Below are positions 6,296 to 11,955 of a stretch of 11,955 nt of DNA, one piece after another. The DNA is from an uncultured Ruminococcus sp. (GTDB lineage Bacteria > Bacillota > Clostridia > Oscillospirales > CAG-272). Under the pieces are notes generated by a model, which saw only the letters and a list, made by a program, of their open reading frames with translations, was not told where the DNA came from and did not search any database. The stretch spans positions 1-11,955 of the forward strand of contig CACXCL010000086.1 in the NCBI GenBank assembly GCA_902766115.1, in the 5' to 3' direction. Every line of letters begins with the position of its first letter. Positions within the stretch are counted from its first letter, which is position 1. The translations under genes were made by a program, and so were the position numbers.

Positions 6296-7003
6296 TTATT
6301 TCTGCCCCGCGGCTGCCCGCAGGGAATTTATCTCGTCCTCCGTCAGATACCGCCACTCGCCCGCGCCGAGAGCGGGATCGAGCTCCAGCGGTCCGAATCT
6401 CAGCCGTCTGAGATAAGTGACCTCGCTTCCGGCGGCGCGGACCATCCGCTTGATCTGGTGGTACTTGCCCTCCGTCACGGCGATCCGCCCGGAAGACCCT
6501 CCGTCAAGGGATTCCGCCGTCGCGGGACGGGCGGTGAAGTCCCCGAGATCGGGACCCGATCTCAGTATGTCGAATCCTTTTTCGCCGAGAGGCGGGTCGC
6601 ATCTGAACAGGTATTCCTTCTCCACGTGGCGGCGCGGCGACAGCAGAAGATGGCCGAGCGCACCGTCGTCGGTGATGAGAAGCAGCCCCTCTGTATCCGC
6701 ATCGAGCCGCCCGCAAGGAAAAAGACCCGGCCGCCCCGCCTCGTCGCCGAGGAGAGTCATGACGGTCTTTCCCTTTTCGGTGGAGCTTACGTACCCCGCC
6801 GGCTTGTTCAGCATGATGTAGGTGTTCCTCCGCCATACGATACGCCTGCCGTCCGCGACCACATCGTCCGCCTCGGGATCCACGCGGAAATCAGGCGCGC
6901 GGACCGTCCCGCCGTTCACGGTGACGAGCCCCCGCCGCACAAGAGAGGACGCCTCGCGGCGGCTCAGCCGCCCGTCGGAGGTGATGAATCTGTCGAGTCT
7001 CAC
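6296..7003 (-). CDS. rsuA: RsuA-family rRNA pseudouridine synthase
   Basis: A 235-residue enzyme that isomerises a uridine in ribosomal RNA to pseudouridine. An N-terminal S4 RNA-binding domain (about 1-48; MRLDRFI, then SRREASSLVRRGLVTVNG) precedes the catalytic domain. The catalytic Asp is D101 in GRLDADTEGLLL, the family signature; LNKPAGYV (65-72) and EGKYHQIKRM (178-187) are the other conserved blocks. The length is close to RsuA (16S U516) rather than longer RluB proteins, but the exact target cannot be proved from sequence. The start is GTG at 7003, supported by GGAGGAGG 7 nt upstream. Gaps of 18 bp to the upstream lipoprotein gene and 20 bp to tex indicate one operon. Confidence 0.9.
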   Translation of the reverse strand: MRLDRFITSDGRLSRREASSLVRRGLVTVNGGTVRAPDFRVDPEADDVVADGRRIVWRRNTYIMLNKPAGYVSSTEKGKTVMTLLGDEAGRPGLFPCGRLDADTEGLLLITDDGALGHLLLSPRRHVEKEYLFRCDPPLGEKGFDILRSGPDLGDFTARPATAESLDGGSSGRIAVTEGKYHQIKRMVRAAGSEVTYLRRLRFGPLELDPALGAGEWRYLTEDEINSLRAAAGQK

Positions 7004-7021
7004 CGAAGGACCTCCTCCCCG

Positions 7022-7684
7022 TCAGTACGTGGGGCTGTCCAGCCGCCAGCCGTCGCCGGTCAGCTTCAGGGCGATCTCTATCTCCCCCGCGTCCTTGCCG
7101 TCCACAAACGACTTTACGGAGACCGACGCCTCGTTGCCCCGGTTCTTCACAACGGTCATGGCGGAGGTGTCGTAGGTCCGCCCCAGAGGCAGGATCTCGT
7201 GATCCGCAAGCTTTCTCATGCCGAGATACCCCGCCGTGGTGTCGATGTACCGGGCGTAGGACACGGCGTCGGTGCGCTCCGTCCTGTCGCCGCCCACCGT
7301 GACCGCAAAACCGGAGAACGCCATGTCGAAAAGCGGCTCCGCGTATTCCTCGGTGTACACCGCAAGGGTCCCCTTTTTGATGTCGTCCACGCTGAAATAC
7401 CCCGTCTTCGGCGAGACCATGTAATAGGTCATGTCGTCGCCGCTGTCGGGATCGACAGACGGCGCGGGCACGGCGTATCCCGGGAAGGTGGAGGCGTATT
7501 CCTCCTCTTCGGCGAGAGGCAGACCCTCGCCGAAGAAGATCTCGTTTATCTCATAGGATTTTTCGATAAGCTCCGCCGCCGCTTTTTTTATTTCGTCCTC
7601 GTCGTGCCTGCCGCAGGAGACCAGCGCCGTGACGGCAAGCGCCGCGACGCAGAACAGCGCCGCCGCCCTTATGATATTTCTCAC
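7022..7684 (-). CDS. Small putative lipoprotein, unknown function
   Basis: A 220-residue protein with a lipoprotein signal: basic MRNIIR, a hydrophobic core, and lipobox LVSC with Cys24. The mature part starts with an acidic, helical segment (HDEDEIKKAAAELIEKS). Its C-terminal half, with repeated short strands, ends in LKLTGDGWRLDSPTY. That ending is typical of small extracytoplasmic domains in which a computed load term finishes with GDGWRL, often NTF2-like or DUF4829-like; this is only a resemblance. I do not recognise a family. The start is GTG 7684 with AGAGGG 5 nt upstream, inside the end of the amidase gene. Only 2 bp separate it from the amidase stop, which suggests translational coupling and a related envelope role. 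Confidence 0.82.
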   Translation of the reverse strand: MRNIIRAAALFCVAALAVTALVSCGRHDEDEIKKAAAELIEKSYEINEIFFGEGLPLAEEEEYASTFPGYAVPAPSVDPDSGDDMTYYMVSPKTGYFSVDDIKKGTLAVYTEEYAEPLFDMAFSGFAVTVGGDRTERTDAVSYARYIDTTAGYLGMRKLADHEILPLGRTYDTSAMTVVKNRGNEASVSVKSFVDGKDAGEIEIALKLTGDGWRLDSPTY

Positions 7685-7686
7685 TT

Positions 7687-8646
7687 TTACCCTCTTTTAC
7701 TCATGTATTCGTCGATGGAATCGGCGAGGGAGCCGACGTATTCCTTCCGCCACTCCTTGTCGAACAGCAGCTTCGCGTCGTCCTGATTCGTGGCGTAAGC
7801 CATCTCCACCAGCACCGACGGCATCTCCGTCCATTTCGTGACGATGTAGGAGTCGGACCACACGGTCCCCTCGCGCTTCACGCGCACGCCGAAGTCGGAC
7901 CTGACGTGTTCCTCGATGATCGTCGCGAGAAGCTCCGACGGCGCGGCGCATCCGTTGTCGACGCAGTGGTAGATCTCCGTGCCCCGCACCTCCTCCGCCG
8001 CAGGCAGAGAGTTCACGTGCAGGGAGATCATCAGGGCGAAGGGCGTGTCGCGGTTCATCACGTCCGCCCAGAGCGTGCGCTCGTAGGCGTGGAATACGTT
8101 GTTCTCGTTTATGTTGTTCTCCTTCACGAACATCCCCAGGTCCTTCGCCCGGGAGAGTATCTCCCTCTCGTTCGGGAAGGACTCTCCGTCCCTCAGCATC
8201 ACCGTTTGATAACCGCGTTTGTTCAGCTCGTCCCTGAGCAGGCACGCCATGTCGTAGGCGATCGTCACCTCGTATTCGCCCTTCAGGTACTTGGACGTGC
8301 ATCCGGGATCGCCGTAGCCGTGGCCCGCGTCGATGAGGACGGTATTCGAGCCGAGATGCGCGTTCACGTCGTAGTTTATCTCCGGCGGCACGTCCGGCGG
8401 GACCGTTTCCGCGGGCTCGGTTTCCGTCGCCGCCTCCGTGTCGGTCCCGGTGGAGGGCTCGGTGACGGGTTCGGTCTCCGTTTCGATCCGGGTGTCGTGT
8501 CCGGTGTCGGGATCGGTCCCGACCTCGCCCGGACGGTAGACGGACTCCTTCCCGGGTCTCGCCGTGCCCGCGACGCATGAGACGAGGAAAAGGACAAGGA
8601 TCGCCGCCTGGATCGCGGCGAGCAGACGCACCCAAAGAGATTTCAT
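7687..8646 (-). CDS. Lipid-anchored N-acetylmuramoyl-L-alanine amidase (Amidase_3)
   Basis: A 319-residue cell-wall hydrolase that cuts the amide bond between muramic acid and L-alanine of peptidoglycan. A lipoprotein signal ends in LVSC (Cys24), so it should be anchored to the outer face of the membrane. Residues about 43-90 are a Thr/Glu/Pro-rich, probably disordered linker. The Zn-dependent catalytic domain (about 101-317) shows VLIDAGHGYGDPG with H109, an acidic KGEYEVT segment with E124 or E126 as zinc ligand, H210 in ISLHVNS, and the catalytic E281 in VEMAY. An Asn-rich stretch (175-187) between the middle motifs may be an insertion. The start is ATG 8646 with AAAGGA upstream; the longer in-frame frame to 8838 overlaps the ydcF-like gene and lacks a signal peptide. 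It is 26 bp after the ydcF-like gene. Confidence 0.92.
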   Translation of the reverse strand: MKSLWVRLLAAIQAAILVLFLVSCVAGTARPGKESVYRPGEVGTDPDTGHDTRIETETEPVTEPSTGTDTEAATETEPAETVPPDVPPEINYDVNAHLGSNTVLIDAGHGYGDPGCTSKYLKGEYEVTIAYDMACLLRDELNKRGYQTVMLRDGESFPNEREILSRAKDLGMFVKENNINENNVFHAYERTLWADVMNRDTPFALMISLHVNSLPAAEEVRGTEIYHCVDNGCAAPSELLATIIEEHVRSDFGVRVKREGTVWSDSYIVTKWTEMPSVLVEMAYATNQDDAKLLFDKEWRKEYVGSLADSIDEYMSKRG

Positions 8647-8672
8647 ATGTTCGGTTTCCTTTCTGTCTTTTT

Positions 8673-9470
8673 TCAGTAGCCTATAAGATACGTTCTCGCG
8701 TATGACAGATATTCTCTCACGAGATTCGGGAAGATCAGTTCCTTTTTCGGGTAGGGTGAGGCGAGGAATTCCGCCTCGAGCCCCTCGCGCCCGGCGAGTA
8801 TGCGGATCCTGCCCACGTGGGTGAAGGTGGACACGCACACCACCCGGCGAACGCCCTTCATCCCCTTCAGGATCTCCATGGACCGACGGATGTTCTCCGC
8901 CGTGTTGTGAGACTCGGGCTCCGGAATGATCCTTTCGTCAGGGATCCCGCGGGAGATAAGATAGTCGCGCATGGAATCCGCCTCGGGGCGGATCTCGTTC
9001 GATCCCTGCCCGCCGGAGACGATGCACACGCTGCCCGGGGTCTTCTCCATCGCCTCGACAGCCCGGTCCAGCCGCGCGGCGAGGACCACCGACGGCCGCC
9101 CGTCGCGCTCGGTCTTGGCGCCGAAGACGATGAACACCGTCCCCTCCCCGTAATCGGGAGCGGGGACCCTCGCCTCGCCCGCCCGGGCGCCGATCACGGC
9201 GCAGAGGACGGCAAAGGACACCGTGAAGAACAGCAGCCCCGCGCACATGACGGCCTTGAGGACCGGATAGGCCTTGCCGAGCAGTCGGCGCAGCGGTTTG
9301 CGGAAAAGGACGGGCAGGACCACGGCGAGCAGCACCGCCGACGCCACGAAAAGGGGGAACCTCCCCTCTGGATAGAAGAACTGTTTTATCAGGTACGCGC
9401 CGAAGCATACCGCGGCGACGGAGCCGCAGACCGCGTAGATCACGGACAGGACCTTGTCGAATTTTTTCAC
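8673..9470 (-). CDS. YdcF/SanA-like DUF218 membrane protein
   Basis: A 265-residue membrane protein. Three hydrophobic segments (about 8-30, 38-56, 71-95) precede a DUF218 domain (about 110-250), which should face outside after an odd number of spans. Conserved blocks are TVFIVFGAK (111-119), SGGQGSNE (152-159), a long helix with MRDYLISRGIP (167-177), PESHNTAENI (185-194) and STFTHVGR (214-221). DUF218 proteins such as ElyC, SanA and YdcF are linked to envelope or peptidoglycan homeostasis in Escherichia coli; their reaction is largely unknown. The start is GTG 9470 with GGAGGAGG 10 nt upstream. It is the first gene of the five-gene operon and lies behind the near-consensus promoter at 9558-9586, in keeping with an envelope role shared with the amidase that follows. 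Confidence 0.88.
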   Translation of the reverse strand: MKKFDKVLSVIYAVCGSVAAVCFGAYLIKQFFYPEGRFPLFVASAVLLAVVLPVLFRKPLRRLLGKAYPVLKAVMCAGLLFFTVSFAVLCAVIGARAGEARVPAPDYGEGTVFIVFGAKTERDGRPSVVLAARLDRAVEAMEKTPGSVCIVSGGQGSNEIRPEADSMRDYLISRGIPDERIIPEPESHNTAENIRRSMEILKGMKGVRRVVCVSTFTHVGRIRILAGREGLEAEFLASPYPKKELIFPNLVREYLSYARTYLIGY

Positions 9471-9491
9471 GGGATCTTGACCTCCTCCGAA

Positions 9492-9525
9492 GCCGGGGAA
9501 AGGGGAAAGACGGCCCCCGGCCGCC
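9492..9525 (-). promoter_or_regulatory. Leader hairpins before ydcF-like gene, mutually exclusive
   Basis: The leader has two overlapping possible stems. GCCGGGG (9492-9498) can pair perfectly with CCCCGGC (9515-9521). Alternatively GACGGCC (9509-9515) can pair with GGCCGCC (9519-9525), six of seven pairs. They share 9515 and 9519-9521, so they cannot coexist. On the minus strand the first ends 3 nt before the ribosome site (9488-9481). It could tune translation, but GC-rich sequence forms such pairs by chance. Confidence 0.3.
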
Positions 9526-9557
9526 GCCTCGCGCGTGTGAGGGAATTACATATGATT

Positions 9558-9586
9558 ATTTTATCATAGAGGAATAAAAATTGCAA
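9558..9586 (-). promoter_or_regulatory. Sigma-70/A promoter of the five-gene operon
   Basis: On the minus strand: TTGCAA (9586-9581), a 17-bp spacer, and TAAAAT (9563-9558) preceded by TG (TGATAAAAT, an extended -10). Both hexamers match 5 of 6 or 4 of 6 and spacing is ideal. The expected start is near 9551, giving a leader of about 80 nt before GTG 9470. It would drive the ydcF-like, amidase, lipoprotein, rsuA and tex genes. Confidence 0.85.
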
Positions 9587-9639
9587 CGGATTTGAATAAT
9601 TCAGCGGCCGTCATGCGGAAAAGGAACCCGTTCCTCCCG

Positions 9640-9674
9640 AAAAAACGCAAACGGCACGCCGTTTGCGTTTTTTT
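9640..9674. terminator. Bidirectional terminator after the activase-related gene
   Basis: AAAAAACGCAAACGG (9640-9654), loop CACG (9655-9658), CCGTTTGCGTTTTTT (9659-9673) and one more T. A perfect 15-bp stem with A-run and T-run ends, so good on both strands. On the minus strand it is about 110 bp after the stop codon of the activase-related gene at 9785, and upstream of the next promoter. Confidence 0.9.
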
Positions 9675-9720
9675 ACGATCCTCTTCTCTCTTCTCTGAGA
9701 AAGCGCTCGCACGTAATAAC

Positions 9721-9790
9721 GCTGCCGCAGGCAGCTCATAACCTGCCGAAGGCAATCATAGTTCCAAACTCGCCCGAAGGGCGATCATAA
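9721..9790. repeat. Three tandem hairpin/TCATAA repeat units
   Basis: Unit 1 (9721-9741): GCTGCC-GCA-GGCAGC then TCATAA. Unit 2 (9742-9761): TGCC-GAA-GGCA then A and TCATAG. An 8-bp spacer TTCCAAAC follows. Unit 3 (9770-9790): TCGCCC-GAA-GGGCGA then TCATAA. Each 20-21-bp unit is a short stem with a 3-nt loop plus the same hexamer; the stems differ in sequence while keeping pairing. The last TCATAA contains the stop codon of the activase-related gene. It looks like a REP-type palindromic repeat, with copies likely elsewhere, but none other is seen in this window. Confidence 0.65.
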
Positions 9791-11086
9791 CTGCGGCAGC
9801 GGCTGCGGTTGCGGCTGCTCCGCCGCCTCCGTCGCCGTCTCCGCCGTCTCGGGTCGTTTCGCCGCCGTGAGCATCAGCTTGATCCTGTTCTGCTGATTCA
9901 CCACGCTGGCGCCGGTGTCGTAGTCTATGGCGATGATGTTTATCGCCGGATTCGCCTCCTTGACGGGCTTCATCATCCCCTTGCCGCAGATGTGGTTCGG
10001 CAGGCATCCGAAGGGCTGGGTGCAGACGATACTCAGCGCGCCTGACTCGGCGAGCTCCAGCATCTCCGCGGTCAGCAGCCACCCCTCGCCCATCTTGACG
10101 CCGTGGCTTATGTACCCGTCCGCCAGGGTCACGGTGTGGTCGAAGGGCGTGTAGGGGCGGAAGGTCCCTTCCTCCTTCATTATGTCGATGACGTCCCGCT
10201 GTTTTTTAAGCAGGAACCGGTACGCAAACCGGCTGAAAAAAGCCTTCACCGGCGCACGGCCGTATAACTTCTGATCCACTATCCCGTTGTAGACGCTGTA
10301 CATGCAGAAGTCCAGCAGACCGGGGACCACCACCTCGGCGCCCTCGGACACGAGAAAATCCTCCAGATTGTTGTTCCCGAGGGGCGAGTACTTCACGAAG
10401 ATCTCCCCTACGACGCCCACCCTGACCGTCTCTTTTTCCTTTTTCGCGATGGAGGCGAAGTCGTCGATGATGGCGCGGTAGTTCTTCTTGATCCGGCGGT
10501 AGGAGATCCTCTTCTCCGCCATTTCCGCGGTGAGCCGCTCGGTCCATTCCTCCGCCTTGCGCTCCGCCTCACCTCGGTGTACCTCGTAGGGCTTCGTCTG
10601 ATTGACGGCGGTCATCAGCAGATCGCCGTAGGTCACGGCGTAGAGCATCCGGTGGAGCATCCCGAGAGACAGATTGAAGCCCGGGTGCTTCTCTATCCCC
10701 GCCAGGCTGAAGGAGATCACGGGAACGTACCCGTACCCGGCGCGTTTCAGCGCCTTCCGGAGCAGGGATATGTAGTTCGACGCCCGGCATCCGCCGCCGG
10801 TCTGGAACAGTATCAGCGCCACCTTGCGGGGGTCGTACTTCCCGCTGCGGATGGCGTCGATGAACTGCCCGATGACCAGGATCGCCGGGTAACAGGTGTC
10901 GTTGTGGACGTACCGCAGTCCCGTCTCCCCGATGTGCGGCCCCGACGTTTTGAGCACCTCGGCGCGGATCCCGTAGTTGTTCATGACCCGGGCGATGAGG
11001 CTGAAATGTATCGGGAGCATGTTGGGGATGAAGACCGTGTAGTCCTTCTTCATCTCTTTCGTATACTGTATGTAGTTTTGTTCCAT
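9785..11086 (-). CDS. Acyl-CoA dehydratase activase-related protein, C-terminal part as separate gene
   Basis: A 433-residue cytoplasmic protein matching the C-terminal part of long (about 1,400-residue) 2-hydroxyacyl-CoA dehydratase activase-related proteins of Clostridia. Recognisable blocks: YTKEMKKDYTVFIPNMLPIHF (split here as YTKEMKK, 8-14, and IPNMLPIHF, 20-28), YVHNDTCYPAILVIGQ (59-74, Cys65), QTGGGCRASNY (95-105, Cys100), VRVGVVGEIFVKY (221-233), and CTQPFGCLPNHICGKG (355-370) with Cys355, Cys361 and Cys367. These cysteines are candidate iron-sulfur ligands, as in related HgdA/B-type subunits. The tail after about 410 is an Ala/Thr/Glu then Pro/Gln-rich extension. The start is ATG 11086; AAGGA is 7 nt upstream and overlaps the previous stop. 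Homologous proteins retain the TKEMK motif just before IPNM, which supports this start. The substrate is unknown. Confidence 0.88.
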   Translation of the reverse strand: MEQNYIQYTKEMKKDYTVFIPNMLPIHFSLIARVMNNYGIRAEVLKTSGPHIGETGLRYVHNDTCYPAILVIGQFIDAIRSGKYDPRKVALILFQTGGGCRASNYISLLRKALKRAGYGYVPVISFSLAGIEKHPGFNLSLGMLHRMLYAVTYGDLLMTAVNQTKPYEVHRGEAERKAEEWTERLTAEMAEKRISYRRIKKNYRAIIDDFASIAKKEKETVRVGVVGEIFVKYSPLGNNNLEDFLVSEGAEVVVPGLLDFCMYSVYNGIVDQKLYGRAPVKAFFSRFAYRFLLKKQRDVIDIMKEEGTFRPYTPFDHTVTLADGYISHGVKMGEGWLLTAEMLELAESGALSIVCTQPFGCLPNHICGKGMMKPVKEANPAINIIAIDYDTGASVVNQQNRIKLMLTAAKRPETAETATEAAEQPQPQPLPQL

Positions 11087-11099
11087 AGGCCTATCCTTA
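11087..11099 (-). promoter_or_regulatory. Ribosome binding site overlapping upstream stop codon
   Basis: On the minus strand TAAGGATAGGCCT lies directly before ATG 11086. The TAA (11099-11097) ends the upstream gene and its last bases are part of AAGGA, the ribosome site for the next gene. The two frames differ, so this is a designed reinitiation junction rather than a single base error in a fused gene. Confidence 0.75.
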
Positions 11100-11955
11100 C
11101 GCGTTTTCCTCTTTTGCGGCTTCCCTCTCCTCGATGGCTGCCAGCAGACTCCGGAGCCGTATCTTCACCGCCCCGAGATTGGTGATCTCGTCGATCTTGA
11201 TCTGGGTGCAGTATTTGCCGCCCTCCTCAAGGATCCTGCGGACCTCGTCGGTGGTTATGGCGTCCACGCCGCAGCCGAAGGACACCAGCTGCACCAGCTC
11301 CGTGTCGTCGTGCTCCGTGGCGTACCTCGCCGCCCGGTAAAGCCGCGCGTGATAGGTCCACTGGTTCAGCACCCGCACCTCCGGCACCTCGGTGAGATGA
11401 GCCACGCTGTCCTCGCTGACCACAACGAATCCGAGGGACAGCGCCAGCTTGTCAATGCCGTGGCAGATCTCCTCGTCGATGTGGTACGGCCTGCCGGCAA
11501 GGATCATGATCCTCTTGCCGCATTCCCGGGCGTAGGCGAGAGCCGCCTCCCCCTCCCGGCGCACAGCGGCGACATACTTCTCCTGCGCCTCGAATCCGGC
11601 GTTCACCGCTCTTCTCACCTCGCCTCTCGTGAGCCCCGTCGCCGGTCCGTCCAGATAGCGGTACAGCTCCGAGGCGAGAGCGCGCCTGTTGTTGATGTTG
11701 AGATAGGGATAGAAGAACCGGGAATTTCCGGTGTCCTCCAGATTTCCCGCCAACAGCTCGGAATAATACGCCACCACAGGGCAGTTATAGTGATTGACGG
11801 AGGCGTGCTCGTCAACGTTATAGGTGAGGCAGGGGTAGAATATCATCTGCGCGCCCCGCTCGATGAGCTCCTCCACGTGACCGTGCATCAGCTTCGCGGG
11901 GTAGCAGGCGGTGTCCGAGGGGATGGTGAACTGCCCCTTCTCGTAGGTCTCCCGG
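11097..11955 (-). CDS. Acyl-CoA dehydratase activase-related protein, DUF2229 part (partial)
   Basis: The C-terminal 285 codons of a gene whose start lies beyond the right edge. The reading frame is open to 11955; the ATG at 11888 is internal, because the codons before it give TIPSDTACYPAKL, the hallmark block of the DUF2229 region. Further family blocks are IFYPCLTYN, HYNCPVVAYY, ILAGRPYHIDEEICHGID, SFGCGVDAITTDEV and the closing KIDEITNLGAVKIRLRSL. In relatives this region follows one or two BcrAD/BadFG ATPase domains, which would lie outside the window. Such activases use ATP hydrolysis to pass an electron to an oxygen-sensitive dehydratase; whether this family does so is not established. 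It stops with a TAA that overlaps the next gene's ribosome site, so the two should be cotranslated. Confidence 0.88.
   Translation of the reverse strand, partial: RETYEKGQFTIPSDTACYPAKLMHGHVEELIERGAQMIFYPCLTYNVDEHASVNHYNCPVVAYYSELLAGNLEDTGNSRFFYPYLNINNRRALASELYRYLDGPATGLTRGEVRRAVNAGFEAQEKYVAAVRREGEAALAYARECGKRIMILAGRPYHIDEEICHGIDKLALSLGFVVVSEDSVAHLTEVPEVRVLNQWTYHARLYRAARYATEHDDTELVQLVSFGCGVDAITTDEVRRILEEGGKYCTQIKIDEITNLGAVKIRLRSLLAAIEEREAAKEENA

Noticed and set aside
4896..7786. Two long plus-strand open frames (about 505 codons each) opposite tex, rsuA and a lipoprotein gene
   Set aside because: Both are antisense shadows with no recognisable domains; the minus-strand genes have clear motifs, starts and ribosome sites.
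9564..9755. Minus-strand open frame of 63 codons in the intergenic region
   Set aside because: It crosses the strong terminator at 9640-9674 and the operon promoter, begins in the hairpin repeat, and has no ribosome site.
9721..9790. CRISPR array
   Set aside because: Units are only 20-21 bp, differ in stem sequence and have no regular unique spacers; no cas genes are nearby.

Overview
The window looks like ordinary chromosome from a GC-rich, anaerobic, low-branching Bacillota of the class Clostridia (a gut Oscillospirales/Christensenellales-type genome would fit). The clues are strong GGAGG-type ribosome binding sites, several GTG starts, a type II (CoaW-like) pantothenate kinase, a LysM-CAP secreted protein, MsmK/UgpC-type sugar ATPase, Tex, and the 2-hydroxyacyl-CoA dehydratase activase-related family that is typical of strict anaerobes. 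This placement is inference from gene content, not from a phylogenetic marker.

Layout. 1-140: a tRNA-Gln(CUG) on the minus strand with a textbook consensus promoter and a strong bidirectional terminator; the terminator is the centre of a larger inverted repeat containing a second, inverted copy of the tRNA T-arm. 303-923 (+): a secreted LysM-CAP protein, separated by a bidirectional terminator from everything that follows, which is all on the minus strand. 3971-1080 (-): an orphan sugar-ABC ATPase with its own promoter region and terminator, then a lipoprotein and the pantothenate kinase, which have no obvious promoter of their own. 9470-4128 (-): a tightly packed five-gene operon (YdcF-like membrane protein, lipid-anchored amidase, small lipoprotein, RsuA-type pseudouridine synthase, Tex) behind a near-consensus promoter and an approximately 80-nt GC-rich leader. 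9471-9784: an intergenic region with that promoter, a bidirectional terminator and a three-unit hairpin repeat. 11955-9785 (-): two genes corresponding to the middle and C-terminal parts of what is commonly a single long activase-related protein; the first runs off the window.

How the genes fit together. The five-gene operon joins cell-envelope functions (cell-wall hydrolysis, a DUF218 membrane protein, a lipoprotein) with RNA functions (rRNA modification, Tex). The LysM-CAP protein is a further envelope protein. The sugar ATPase has no permease or binding protein here and probably serves transporters encoded elsewhere. Pantothenate kinase starts CoA synthesis; the activase-related pair belongs to CoA-thioester radical chemistry by family, but its substrate cannot be read from the sequence.

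I see no CRISPR array, phage, transposase, toxin-antitoxin or defence system. The most unusual items are the hairpin/TCATAA repeat that supplies a stop codon, the split activase-related protein, the tandem GTAC repeats upstream of the sugar ATPase, and the inverted tRNA fragment.
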